A DNA stretch of 43,012 nt from the NCBI GenBank assembly GCA_009908725.1, contig JAAAOT010000237.1:1-43012 (forward strand), written 5' to 3'. Shown here in pieces: positions 17,641 through 27,032 of this stretch. The first letter of the stretch is position 1. Every line of letters begins with the position of its first letter. The notes beneath the pieces were generated by a model, which worked only from the letters and a program-made list of their open reading frames with translations, did no database searches and had not been told where the DNA came from. The translations under genes and the position numbers were made by a program. Source of the stretch: Bacteroidota bacterium. Lineage in GTDB: Bacteria; Bacteroidota; Rhodothermia; Rhodothermales; Salinibacteraceae.

Positions 17641-18186
17641 ATGCCTGATCCGGTCGATGCAACCGAGTTTCGTCTGACGATGCGACGCGTGCCGTCTCCT
17701 GTCGTTGTCATTACGATGGGCAACGAGTCGGAGATGCGAGGCATCACGATTGGCTCGTTTACGAGCGTATCGCTGGATCCCCCGCTCATTTCATTCAACG
17801 TGACGCGATCCGCGCAATCTCATCAGTTGCTTCAGGAGGCCGACCGGTTTGCCGTGCACGTGATCGGGGAGAGCCAGGTGCATCTGGCAAACCACTTCGC
17901 CAAGCCGCATCTCACCGGTGAAGAACAGTTCGAGAACGTCCCGCACCAGATTAACGCGCACGGAACGCCAATCATCGATGACGTAACGAGCATTCTGCAC
18001 TGCGTGTGCCATGATGTTCTCCCCGCGGAGGACCACAGCCTGTTTCTCGGGCGCGTGGTTGACCTCGACGACCGTGTAGATGATGGCGCGGTGCTGTACT
18101 ACCAGTCCAGTTACCGGTCGGTCGGAAGCGAACTCCGGTCCAGCCTGTTACCGCCCGTGAACTCGTCCGCGAGCGGTTCGTCGTGA
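17641..18186 (+). CDS. Flavin reductase family protein
   Basis: FRLTMRRVPSPVVVITMGN..RGITIGSFTSVSLDPPLISFNVTRSAQSHQLLQEADRFAVHVIGESQ: flavin reductase-like FMN-binding fold. Confidence 0.92.
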   Translation: MPDPVDATEFRLTMRRVPSPVVVITMGNESEMRGITIGSFTSVSLDPPLISFNVTRSAQSHQLLQEADRFAVHVIGESQVHLANHFAKPHLTGEEQFENVPHQINAHGTPIIDDVTSILHCVCHDVLPAEDHSLFLGRVVDLDDRVDDGAVLYYQSSYRSVGSELRSSLLPPVNSSASGSS

Positions 18187-18959
18187 GCGCCGACCCCGAA
18201 GAAGGCGAAGTCGTACCGGGCCGGATCGTCGGGCGCCAGCAGTTTGCAGGCGGCTGTCAGTCGCCGGACGGCCTTCCAGTCGTTAGACTTGCGTTCGACA
18301 AATCCGAGGGCTCGCGCCTGCCGCCCGGCATGTACGTCCAGTGGAAGCAACAGCTGGTCGGGTCGGATCCGACTCCATATTCCGAAGTCCACCGGCCCGG
18401 GTCGCACCATCCAGCGCAAATACATGTTCAGTCGTTTGCAGGCGCTTCCGGCCCCCGGACGCGCCAGATGTTTTTGTAGACGATCGGGCGTCCGCGCGTC
18501 CATCCCCATGATCGTCGTGCTGAACCCCTGAATTGCAGGCCCGGCGTGCGCAGACTCAGACGGAAGATGGTCGGCAAAGATGTTTTCTACCGTTCCATGC
18601 CGCTCCAGCGCCGCGCTCAGATTTCTGGTAAACCAGAGGGCGTCCACCGGCTGAAACGTACGATGGACGAATCCCTCGAGCGCGCTTGCGTCGCGCCGTT
18701 CGTCGAAGTCACGAACGAACGCAAACGGCCGGTAGTCCATTCGCTCGCACAGGTCCTCCATCTTGTTCAGCACCGTCTGCCGGCGTCCCCAGGCAAGGAG
18801 GGCGGCATACAGGCCGATGACCTCTTGATCCCTCGGGTCGTCGAACGCGTGCGGGACGGAGATCGGGTCGTCGGGAATAAAGCCCGGTTTCTCGAACCGT
18901 TGTACGAGGGCGTCGAGATACGATTTCAACTCGGCAAGCCGGGCGGGCACTTCGGGCAT
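18111..18959 (-). CDS. TIGR02757 / DUF2400 family protein
   Basis: From ATG at 18959: LKSYLDALVQRFEKPGFIPDDPISVPHAFDDPRDQEVIGLYAALLAWGRRQTVLNKMEDLCERM, RLNMYLRWMVRPGPVDFGIWSRIRPDQLLLPLDVHAGRQARALGFVERKSNDWKAV. Confidence 0.88.
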   Translation of the reverse strand: MPEVPARLAELKSYLDALVQRFEKPGFIPDDPISVPHAFDDPRDQEVIGLYAALLAWGRRQTVLNKMEDLCERMDYRPFAFVRDFDERRDASALEGFVHRTFQPVDALWFTRNLSAALERHGTVENIFADHLPSESAHAGPAIQGFSTTIMGMDARTPDRLQKHLARPGAGSACKRLNMYLRWMVRPGPVDFGIWSRIRPDQLLLPLDVHAGRQARALGFVERKSNDWKAVRRLTAACKLLAPDDPARYDFAFFGVGAHDEPLADEFTGGNRLDRSSLPTDR

Positions 18960-19017
18960 ATGGTGGGGAACGAAAACGGGGTCGGAAATGGCAGTTGATC
19001 GGAGCGCGGCGGGCGAT

Positions 19018-20037
19018 TTATGTGGTCTCCGTCCCCTTGCCAATGCGGCGAAACAGCTCCGCCGCTCGCTGCAGGTCGACATTCCCGCCGCTGAGAATGA
19101 CGCCAATGCGGCGTCCGTTTCCGGCAACGGTGCCATTTAACAGCGCAGATGCCGCAAGTGCACCGGTTGGTTCGATGATCAGCTTCATGCGCTGCCAGAC
19201 GAGGTGCATAGCGCGGATGATGTCCTCATCGGAGACCGTTACGATGTCGTCTGCGTGCGCTCGGACCAGCGGGAAGGTGACCTCTCCAAGGTGCGGTGTT
19301 CGTGCGCCGTCGGCGACGGTGTCCGGGTTGTGCACGGAGTGAAGCGTGCCCGAGTGAAAGGAGCGTGCCGCATCGTCTGCTGCGTCCGGCTCCACGCCGA
19401 TCACCTGACAGTCCGGCGCGTGGTGCTTGGCGGCGATCGCGCACCCGGAGAGCAGACCCCCGCCTCCGACGCAGACGAGCAGCACGTCCAGTAGGCCGAC
19501 CTGCTCGAAGAGCTCGTCCGCGACAGTGCCCTGACCGGCCACGACGTGTTCGTGGTCGTAGGGCGGGATAAGAGTCAAGCCTCGGTCATCCGCGAGCCGC
19601 TGTCCGAGGTCCTCCCGCACGGTCTCGTCGGGATCGTATGTGACGATCTCCGCGCCGTATCCCCGGGTCGCGTCCAGTTTCACGCGTGGCGCATTCTCCG
19701 GCATAACGATGACCGTTTCAATGCCGAGAAGCTGGCCTGAGAGCGCAATCGCCTGCGCGTGGTTGCCCGACGAGTACGTGATTACACCGCGCTCTTTCTG
19801 GTCGGGCTGCAGGCGCGACATCGCGTTGTAAGCCCCACGAAATTTGAATGCGCCGATCCGCTGCAGATTCTCGCACTTGAAAAACACCTGCGCGTCCGTT
19901 TGCCGGTCGACCGTTCGCGACGTGGCAACGGGCGTTCGGTGAGCAACACCGCTGACTCGCTCCGCGGCGCTACGTACATCCGCATACGTCACGGGTAGAG
20001 AAGAAGTCGCGTCTGAAACCATCAGGTCGTCATCCAT
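19018..20037 (-). CDS. PLP-dependent threonine/serine dehydratase (no ACT domain)
   Basis: KCENLQRIGAFKFRGAYNAMSRL (PLP Lys), TYSSGNHAQAIALSGQLLGIETVIVMPENAPRVK, VGGGGLLSGCAIAAKHHAPDCQVIGVEPDAADDA; short C-terminus. Start uncertain (ORF extends to 20127). Confidence 0.9.
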   Translation of the reverse strand: MDDDLMVSDATSSLPVTYADVRSAAERVSGVAHRTPVATSRTVDRQTDAQVFFKCENLQRIGAFKFRGAYNAMSRLQPDQKERGVITYSSGNHAQAIALSGQLLGIETVIVMPENAPRVKLDATRGYGAEIVTYDPDETVREDLGQRLADDRGLTLIPPYDHEHVVAGQGTVADELFEQVGLLDVLLVCVGGGGLLSGCAIAAKHHAPDCQVIGVEPDAADDAARSFHSGTLHSVHNPDTVADGARTPHLGEVTFPLVRAHADDIVTVSDEDIIRAMHLVWQRMKLIIEPTGALAASALLNGTVAGNGRRIGVILSGGNVDLQRAAELFRRIGKGTETT

Positions 20038-20146
20038 AATTCGAGGTTCTGTGTCGGGTACGGGCCGGGGGGAGGAGAGTGCCTGCCCGTGAAGGCTTCG
20101 TCGGGTGTTCATTCTCCGGGTGTTCAAATGCCGGCGGTGCCACCTG

Positions 20147-20172
20147 TTTACTGCCAGGCTTTACTGCCAGGC
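20147..20172. repeat. Perfect 13-bp tandem direct repeat
   Basis: TTTACTGCCAGGC twice, 20147-20159 and 20160-20172. Confidence 0.85.
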
Positions 20173-20602
20173 GCTGATGTCCGGGCCGTGGTCCGTCGCT
20201 GCATGTAGGCCATCAGCCCACAGTCCGGCTCGCCGTCATCGTCGGTTTTCTCGGCTGTATACACGCCGTCCCTCGTGTCGTGATTGCGGGGCCGGGTGGA
20301 TTGGCGTCGGATTCATTCACGGGCATCGTAGCCCCATGGACGGCAGCGCTGCCTCGACCGGACCGTCCTGGCGGGGTGAGACTGCATCCGCCGCGTGCCT
20401 CCGCTCCCCACGGGCCAGACCCGCCACCGCCCGAGTTGGGCGACGTCTCGTGACGTCCGGGCACCCGTGTGCGGCGATTAAAAAGAGGCGTTGCGTCATT
20501 AGATCCGGCGAAATCGGGCGATGGGGAGGGAGGGGATGCACCTCCGTCGGGTAATTGTCGTATGGATGACTGTTCACTCTATCGCCGGAAACCGACCCTG
20601 AC

Positions 20603-21397
20603 ATGCTTCCCGTCTGGCTCACCGACACCGTCACGAGCGACCTCGGTCGCGCCTTGCACTATACGGAGCTGTGGGGCCTCGAGGGCGTGGAGCTTCGGAC
20701 CGTCGGCGGGGCGGAAGACCGGGTACCCCGCGTAAACGAAACCAAGATCAGCCAGGCGCTGGATCGGTCCGGGAAATTCCTCTCCGCCATCGTCCCCAAT
20801 ATGTTTGAGGGACCGGTCAGTGACACGGCGGCGTGGATGAATGATCTGGTCACCTTCGACGAGACGCTGAACTTCTGCGACCGGGTCCGTTGCCCCCGGG
20901 TCGTGATTCCTCCTTTTGCAGCGGAAGAAGGCGCGTCCGTCGACCGAATGGCCGATGCACTGCGCCGGGCCGGTGATCGCGCGAAAGAGCACGATGTACT
21001 TGTCTGCGTCCATCACGGACCGGAGACCGGATGCCCGACCGGCGTGGATCTCGCGAGTCTCCTGGCGCTCGTAGACCATCCTAACGTACAGGCGACATGG
21101 GACCCGGTGGCGTCTCTGCGGGCCGGAGAAGATCCGGCGGACGGCCTCGATGCGTTGGGCCACCGGATCGCACACGTGCGCTGCGCGGACGGTCGCATCG
21201 TCGACGGCTTCTGGGAAGACACGTCCTTCGGGGAAGGCGATATCGACTGGCAGGATCAACTGCGCCGCCTCTACGCGCTCGACTACGTCGGGCCGCTCAG
21301 TCTTGAGGTATATGTGGAGCCGCGTCCAAAGCACGGACTGCGAAGCGCGACGACACTGATTCACATGATTCGTGACGTCCAGCGGGAGGCCGTTTAG
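20603..21397 (+). CDS. Sugar phosphate isomerase/epimerase-like TIM-barrel protein
   Basis: VVIPPFAAEEGASVDRMADALRRAGDRAKEHDVLVCVHHGPETGCPTGVDLASLLALVDHPNVQATWDPVASLRAGEDP..HVRCADG..DWQDQLRRLYALDYVGPLSLEVY: AP-endonuclease-family-2-like pattern. Confidence 0.85.
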   Translation: MLPVWLTDTVTSDLGRALHYTELWGLEGVELRTVGGAEDRVPRVNETKISQALDRSGKFLSAIVPNMFEGPVSDTAAWMNDLVTFDETLNFCDRVRCPRVVIPPFAAEEGASVDRMADALRRAGDRAKEHDVLVCVHHGPETGCPTGVDLASLLALVDHPNVQATWDPVASLRAGEDPADGLDALGHRIAHVRCADGRIVDGFWEDTSFGEGDIDWQDQLRRLYALDYVGPLSLEVYVEPRPKHGLRSATTLIHMIRDVQREAV

Positions 21398-21623
21398 CGA
21401 CGTGGGAGTCGTTCGTGTTGCACGGCCCGGTTTGCGTCAGGCAGCCTCACGGCGCAATGGGCGTCGAACTCGTCGGAGAAAGCCCGGGGGCGCGCCTGCT
21501 AGCGCGTCATAGGAAAAGAAACCCCGGACCGGTGTCCTCGTTGCTCTGCTCTGAGCCCGGACGCAGGAGCCGTGGTGTCATTTCCGCAGAATCCCGCCAT
21601 TTCCCGCCCCTCTGACCGCCTCC

Positions 21624-21911
21624 ATGTCTGTCTCCCGAGACGACGTCCGATCCATCGCCGCGCTCGCCCGACTTGCGTTTACTGACGAAGAAGAGCAGGA
21701 GCTCACGGAAGATCTGAATCAGATCCTCGGGTACGTGGAGGATCTGGAGTCCGTGGACACGTCCGGCGTAGAACCGATGACCCATGTGCTCGACCTGTCG
21801 AATCGAACGCGGGATGACGTGTCCGAGTCCCGTATCTCTCGGGACGACGCGTTGAGCAACGCCCCCGATACCGACGGGGAGCACTTTCGCGTTCCGAAGG
21901 TGATCGATTAA
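21624..21911 (+). CDS. gatC: Asp-tRNA(Asn)/Glu-tRNA(Gln) amidotransferase subunit C
   Basis: 95 aa; VSRDDVRSIAALARLAFTDEEEQELTEDLNQILGYVEDLESVDTSGVEPMTHV..TRDDVSE..NAPDTDGEHFRVPKVID. Confidence 0.95.
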   Translation: MSVSRDDVRSIAALARLAFTDEEEQELTEDLNQILGYVEDLESVDTSGVEPMTHVLDLSNRTRDDVSESRISRDDALSNAPDTDGEHFRVPKVID

Positions 21912-21956
21912 CCTGAACCGGTCGGTCCTCGAGCGTCGACGTTTCCCATCTCCCGT

Positions 21957-22940
21957 ATGCGCGTACGCATCTCCATCGTGGGTGAACCCGAGCCGGCTTT
22001 CATCAACATGATGAAGCTGTTGGTGTACAGCCTTCGGTCTCGCGCCGGCGGGCTTGCGGATGCAGCCATAACGGTCTCGGTAAACGGTCGAGACATGCCC
22101 GCTGTCGATCGTCGTCACCTCGAATCCATGGGCGACGTGAACGTCCGCGTGATGCCGCGCCATTACGGCTGGCTTTTCGCGAACAAATTCAATGCACTGT
22201 TTCCAGAGGACACGTCGTACGACGTGCTTCTCTACCTGGACGCCGACACGTGCGCGTTCGACGACCTGGAGCCCATGGTTGCCGGGTTGGACCCATCCAT
22301 CCCGCAGTTTCGGGGTCGCATGATGGGCGAAATCGGCTCGCGACAGGCCGGACCCCTGGATGCGCTGATTCGGGAGTTCGCCGTCCCCCCGGGTGGGACT
22401 CCCGCGGATGTGAAAGATAGCCGGTTCCCCCGCGAGCTGCCGCTGTTCAATTGCGGCGTAATGGTGATGACGCGCCCGGCCGTCGAGATTGTTCGCTACG
22501 ATGCCCCGCGCATTGCCCACGAACTGGTATCGCGCCGAGCGTCATCGGCGGTTGAATCCCTTCCGGGCCTTTTTCGGGAGACCGCACATCGTCTCTTCGC
22601 CCGCTTCTTCGCGTCGAGACAGCAAACCACATACGCCTACTGGGTCGCCGAGCAGCTCGCTGTTGCCTTCGCGCTTCTCTCCAACCGCGTCGACTACCAG
22701 GTTCTCGATCACATCTACAACTGGGAATTGCCGTCATCCCCCGACGGACGTGATCTTCCCGCTCTTTTCCACTATCTAAAAGGACGGCACGACATCGATC
22801 GCGCCGCCTTGTTCGACGGGGCGTGGCAGCAGGAATATGCAGCCTCCGACTCCGCGCCCCGCCGTGAACTCGTGGACGTGGCGCGTGCATGCGCTGCTCA
22901 CCTGGGTACGTCGACCGTCCCTGCCGCCTCCGAATCGTGA
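21957..22940 (+). CDS. Putative GT-A-fold glycosyltransferase
   Basis: VYSLRSRAGGL..WLFANKFNALF..YDVLLYLDADTCAFDDLEPM (DxD-type motif), LPLFNCGVMVMTRPAVE; resembles glycogenin/GT8-like transferases. Confidence 0.7.
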   Translation: MRVRISIVGEPEPAFINMMKLLVYSLRSRAGGLADAAITVSVNGRDMPAVDRRHLESMGDVNVRVMPRHYGWLFANKFNALFPEDTSYDVLLYLDADTCAFDDLEPMVAGLDPSIPQFRGRMMGEIGSRQAGPLDALIREFAVPPGGTPADVKDSRFPRELPLFNCGVMVMTRPAVEIVRYDAPRIAHELVSRRASSAVESLPGLFRETAHRLFARFFASRQQTTYAYWVAEQLAVAFALLSNRVDYQVLDHIYNWELPSSPDGRDLPALFHYLKGRHDIDRAALFDGAWQQEYAASDSAPRRELVDVARACAAHLGTSTVPAASES

Positions 22941-22994
22941 GATCCGCCCCCTTCGGGCGGTCTGCCCTCCTTCCGAAGTCACTCGCCGATCCGT

Positions 22995-25568
22995 ATGTCA
23001 TCGTCTTCCGCCCGCTCTGCGTCGCGTCGTGGTCGTCCCCCCCACGCGCAGAATGGGTTTCTGGACCGCCTCTCGCCTTTGGCCCGCCACGCCGTCTGCA
23101 TGCTGTTTTTTGTGGTGCTGTCGGTGAGCTTCTTTGCTCCGGTGCACTTCGATGGAAAGGGCCTGCATGGAACCGACATCGTGAAGTGGCGCGGCATGGC
23201 CGAGGCCATGATCGAGTATGAGGAGGAGACCGGCGAAGCCGCCCTGTGGGCTCCGAATGCGTTCGGCGGTATGCCGGGCTACCTGATCAACTACGGCTCG
23301 GAGATCCCTCAGGCCGACACGGTGATCAACTCGCTGCGGCCGTACGCCTGGCCCAGCACGCACCTGTTCCTGATGCTCGCGGGCGCGTACCTGCTCGCCT
23401 TCTACCTGACGGGCAACTACTTCTCCGGACTTCTAGCCGGGGTAGCGTACGGGTTTACCAGCTATATGCCGATTATTCTGGCGGCGGGGCACCAGACCAA
23501 GTTCGTCGCACTGGCATTTGCCCCCTTCATCCTTCTTGCGTTTGCCTATACGCTTCGGAACCCCGGCCCGCTGGGAGGGCTCTGTTTTGCCATCGTCCTG
23601 TCCGTTGAGTTACGTGCACAGCACCCGCAGATCACGTATTACGTGCTCATGCTGGCCTTCGTTTGGTGGCTCGTTGAGGTGATCGGTGCCGTGCGCGACG
23701 GTACGTGGAAACCGATTGCCCGATCCACCGGCTGGCTGGCGCTGGGCACCATACTGGCGTTGCTGATGGTGCTTCAACCGTACTGGCCCACGTGGGAATA
23801 CAAGCAGTTTAGCGTTCGCGGCGCTGCCTCCGGGACGGGGGAAGGCGGCAATATGGGATGGGAAAACGCCATGCGTTGGAGCCAGGGCATTGGCGAGATC
23901 ATCACGCTGGCCATTGCTGATGCGTTCGGCGGGTCGGGCGGGACGTACTGGGGACCGAAGCCGTTCACGGCCGGACCGCACTACGTCGGGGCCGTTGCCC
24001 TGTCCCTCGCGGGACTGGCTGTCTACCGGGTTCGGACCCGTGTGGTAAAAGGACTGGCCGCCGGGGCACTCGCGACGATTCTGTTCTCCTTCGGACGGCA
24101 TCTCGCGATCGTTAATCGCCCTATGTTCGAGTTCTTTCCGTACTTCGATGCGTTTCGTGCACCGGAAACGTGGCTTAGCATCGCCGTCCTCGCCATCGCC
24201 GTGCTGGCGGGCATCGGGCTGAATGATGTGCTGCGTCGTACCGACACGAAGGGGGAGGAGGAAAAGAAGTCGCAGGCGACGCTCTATGCCTTCGGCGCGA
24301 TGCTCGCTATCGTCGGCTTTCTCTACATCGGAGGCGACGCCCTGATGGACTTCGAGAAGCCTCAGGAGGAAGCCCGACTCGTCCAGATGATTCGACAGCA
24401 GTACCCGGACGTGGCGCAGCAGCGCGTTCAGCAGGCGGCTCAGCAAGAGATCCGAAAACGGAAAACAAGCCGGGCAGAGTCGTTCTCCGATGATGCGCTC
24501 CGGTCCATGTTTGCGCTTCTGGTCGCTGGCGGCGTGCTCGTCCTGTACCGGAGGAAAACGGTTCCGGTCGCCGTCGCAGCGGGCGGCGTTGTCCTCGTCG
24601 TAGTAATCGACCTGTGGACGGTGGACGCGCGATACCTCAACGAGCAGAGCTTTTCGCCCACGCCCGATGCGGAGCAGCAGATCCAGACATACGCCTTCGA
24701 CCGGTGGCTGGATGAGCGCGAGCAGGAACTCGGCGGCCCCGGACGCTTCCGCGTGCTCCCGATCCAGCGACCGGGCGGCTCCGGCCTCAGCGCGGATGGC
24801 TTCACCCCGTACCGCCATCAGTCGCTGAGCGGCTATCACGGTGCCAAGCTGCAACGGTATCAGGACTACCTCGACCACATCCTTCGCACCCCGCAGGGCG
24901 GCATCAGCGATAACGCTGTCGACATGATGAACGCGCGCTACATCTTGGCCGGGCGCCAGCTTCCGGGGACGGAGGTCGCCTACCGGGATGAGCAGAGCGG
25001 GGTGCTGGTCCTAGAGAATCCCGATGCTGTGCCGAGGGGGTACTTCGTGGGGCAAACACGCGTCATTGAGTCGCCGCAGGAAACCTGGTCGTTCTTGCAG
25101 AGCCGATCGTTCGACCCTTCAGGCCTCGCGGTCTTGCCCGAGCCGCTCGACGCCGAGGTAAAGCCGATCGACTCGATGTCTATGACATCCGTCGAGCTGA
25201 CCGCGTACTCGCCAAGGGAAATTACGTGGACGGTCGAGACCGACGCGCCACGGCTGTTTGTCGCAAGTGAGGTGTATTATCCGGCCGGATGGTCGGCCTC
25301 GCTGAACGGCAGCACGGTCCCGATTCATCGCGTCAATTACCTCCTTCGCGCCGTGCATGTGCCTGCTGGAGAGCATACGCTGACGATGCGTTTCGATCCC
25401 GCATCTGACCGGTACGGCACGCTGATCTCCGGAATCACGACCGCGGTGGTGTACGGCGGGGTGGCCGTCCTCCTCGGAATGCCGTATCTCCGTCGCCGGG
25501 AGGATGAATCGGAATCACCCCGCGACCGGGAGGAGGAGCCGGCGGACGGTTCCGGCAACGGCGGGTAA
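22995..25568 (+). CDS. YfhO-family polytopic membrane protein
   Basis: 857 aa; VHFDGKGLHGTDIVKWRGMAEAMIEYEEETGEAALWAPNAFGGMPGYL, many TM helices, C-terminal LFVASEVYYPAGWSASLNGSTVPIHRVNYLLRAVHVPAGEHTLTMRFDP (YfhO-type C-terminal domain). Confidence 0.88.
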   Translation: MSSSSARSASRRGRPPHAQNGFLDRLSPLARHAVCMLFFVVLSVSFFAPVHFDGKGLHGTDIVKWRGMAEAMIEYEEETGEAALWAPNAFGGMPGYLINYGSEIPQADTVINSLRPYAWPSTHLFLMLAGAYLLAFYLTGNYFSGLLAGVAYGFTSYMPIILAAGHQTKFVALAFAPFILLAFAYTLRNPGPLGGLCFAIVLSVELRAQHPQITYYVLMLAFVWWLVEVIGAVRDGTWKPIARSTGWLALGTILALLMVLQPYWPTWEYKQFSVRGAASGTGEGGNMGWENAMRWSQGIGEIITLAIADAFGGSGGTYWGPKPFTAGPHYVGAVALSLAGLAVYRVRTRVVKGLAAGALATILFSFGRHLAIVNRPMFEFFPYFDAFRAPETWLSIAVLAIAVLAGIGLNDVLRRTDTKGEEEKKSQATLYAFGAMLAIVGFLYIGGDALMDFEKPQEEARLVQMIRQQYPDVAQQRVQQAAQQEIRKRKTSRAESFSDDALRSMFALLVAGGVLVLYRRKTVPVAVAAGGVVLVVVIDLWTVDARYLNEQSFSPTPDAEQQIQTYAFDRWLDEREQELGGPGRFRVLPIQRPGGSGLSADGFTPYRHQSLSGYHGAKLQRYQDYLDHILRTPQGGISDNAVDMMNARYILAGRQLPGTEVAYRDEQSGVLVLENPDAVPRGYFVGQTRVIESPQETWSFLQSRSFDPSGLAVLPEPLDAEVKPIDSMSMTSVELTAYSPREITWTVETDAPRLFVASEVYYPAGWSASLNGSTVPIHRVNYLLRAVHVPAGEHTLTMRFDPASDRYGTLISGITTAVVYGGVAVLLGMPYLRRREDESESPRDREEEPADGSGNGG

Positions 25569-25617
25569 ACCGTTCGTCCCGTTGCCGTTCGATCTGTGCC
25601 CTTGAAGCCCCGCCGCC

Positions 25618-26991
25618 GTGCCTGCCCGACGCGTTCTCATCGTTGCCTACTACGTTCCCCCGGCCGGAGGACCGGCGGTGCAGCGCATTCTGCAGTTTAT
25701 CGAGTATCTGGCGGATGCCGGATGGCAGCCGGAGGTGGTTACCGTCGAGGAGGGCGCGTATCCCAACCGCGACCCGTCACTCCTGCACGCCATCCCGGAC
25801 TCGGTTCGCGTGCATCGCACGGCCGCATTCGATCCGCTTGCGCTGTATCAGCGGATGAAGGGCAGCGGGCTACCTGCAGGCTCCCTCGGGGACGATCCGT
25901 CGCTTCTTGAGCGGGCGGCCCGATGGGTACGGGCGAACGTCTTTATCCCGGACGCGCGGGTCGGGTGGTGGCCGTTTGCGCACGTTCGAGGGAAAGAACT
26001 CCTTGACCGGGGTCGGTTCGACGCGATCCTGTCGAGCGGGGCCCCGCACTCGGTCCACCTTGCCGGGCGAAGCCTGGCTCGAGCGACGGGTCTTCCGTGG
26101 GTGGCGGACCTACACGATCCGTGGACGGACATTAGCTACTACGACGATTTCCCGCACACGGGCTGGGCACGGCGCCTGGACGCAAGGCTCGAACGCAGCG
26201 TCCTTGCCGATGCAGCGGTCATAACAACCGTGAGCCCGTCCTGGGCCGAACTCTTCCGGTCCAAGGAGGACGGCATCTACGAGGTGGTCGAGAACGGCTT
26301 CGACGCTCGCGACTTTGCCCTTGTCCATCCCGAAGGACCAACCCGCTCCTCTGGTTCGTCGCTTGCCGAGTCGACCGACCCGCCGCCGTCCGAACCCGCG
26401 CCGTTCACCCTCTCGCACGTAGGGAAACTCTACGCCAGCAGGAATCCGACCGCCGTCTGGGACGCTCTCGCCGATCTTCGGGACGACGGGAAAATACCGG
26501 ATCTGACCGTGCGGCTGATCGGAACGGTGGATCCGGCGGTCCTGGAGGCGATCGAGGATCGCGACCTCACCGACCGAATTGAACGCGTGCCGTTCATTCC
26601 GCATGCGGAAGCGATCCAGGCGATGGTCTCCTCGTCGCTGTTGCTCCTCGTCATCGAACCGTTCGCCCAGGCCCGTGGGATGATCACGAGCAAGCTGTAC
26701 GAGTATCTCGCGAGCGGTCGCCCCGTGCTCGGGGTGGGACCGCCGGACGGAGATGCGTCGGCGCTTCTCTCTCGACACAACGCAGGGCAGGTGGTGGACT
26801 GGAACGACGCGAGGTCGGCACGAGACATGATTCTCGAGCACTATACCGCGTGGACGACGGGCGCCCCCCGGAGCGGGGCTGCATGGGAAGACATCCAGGA
26901 GCACAATCGACAGCAGCAGGCGTATCAGATGGCGGAGTGCCTGGACACGGCGTGCGACGTCCATCGACCCGCCGAGGCATCGGCCTCGTGA
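25618..26991 (+). CDS. Glycosyltransferase, GT4-like
   Basis: RVLIVAYYVPPAGGPAVQRILQFIEYLADAGWQPEVVTV, LPWVADLHDPWTD, ITTVSPSWAELF..VVENGFD, MITSKLYEYLASGRPVLGVGPPDGDAS; GTG start. Confidence 0.9.
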   Translation: MPARRVLIVAYYVPPAGGPAVQRILQFIEYLADAGWQPEVVTVEEGAYPNRDPSLLHAIPDSVRVHRTAAFDPLALYQRMKGSGLPAGSLGDDPSLLERAARWVRANVFIPDARVGWWPFAHVRGKELLDRGRFDAILSSGAPHSVHLAGRSLARATGLPWVADLHDPWTDISYYDDFPHTGWARRLDARLERSVLADAAVITTVSPSWAELFRSKEDGIYEVVENGFDARDFALVHPEGPTRSSGSSLAESTDPPPSEPAPFTLSHVGKLYASRNPTAVWDALADLRDDGKIPDLTVRLIGTVDPAVLEAIEDRDLTDRIERVPFIPHAEAIQAMVSSSLLLLVIEPFAQARGMITSKLYEYLASGRPVLGVGPPDGDASALLSRHNAGQVVDWNDARSARDMILEHYTAWTTGAPRSGAAWEDIQEHNRQQQAYQMAECLDTACDVHRPAEASAS

Positions 26992-27032
26992 CGCGCACTC
27001 GCCGGCCCTTTCATTGACACTTACGACTCAAC

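Noticed and set aside
20105-20554. 149 aa plus-strand ORF upstream of the TIM-barrel gene
   Set aside because: No domain, Cys/Arg/Ser-rich composition; covers the repeat-bearing leader region and is probably non-coding.
21507-22520. 337 aa minus-strand ORF antisense to gatC and the GT-A-like gene
   Set aside because: Overlaps two credible plus-strand genes and lacks recognisable motifs.
23610-24878. 422 aa minus-strand ORF inside the YfhO gene
   Set aside because: Low-complexity charged translation, fully antisense to a clear membrane protein.
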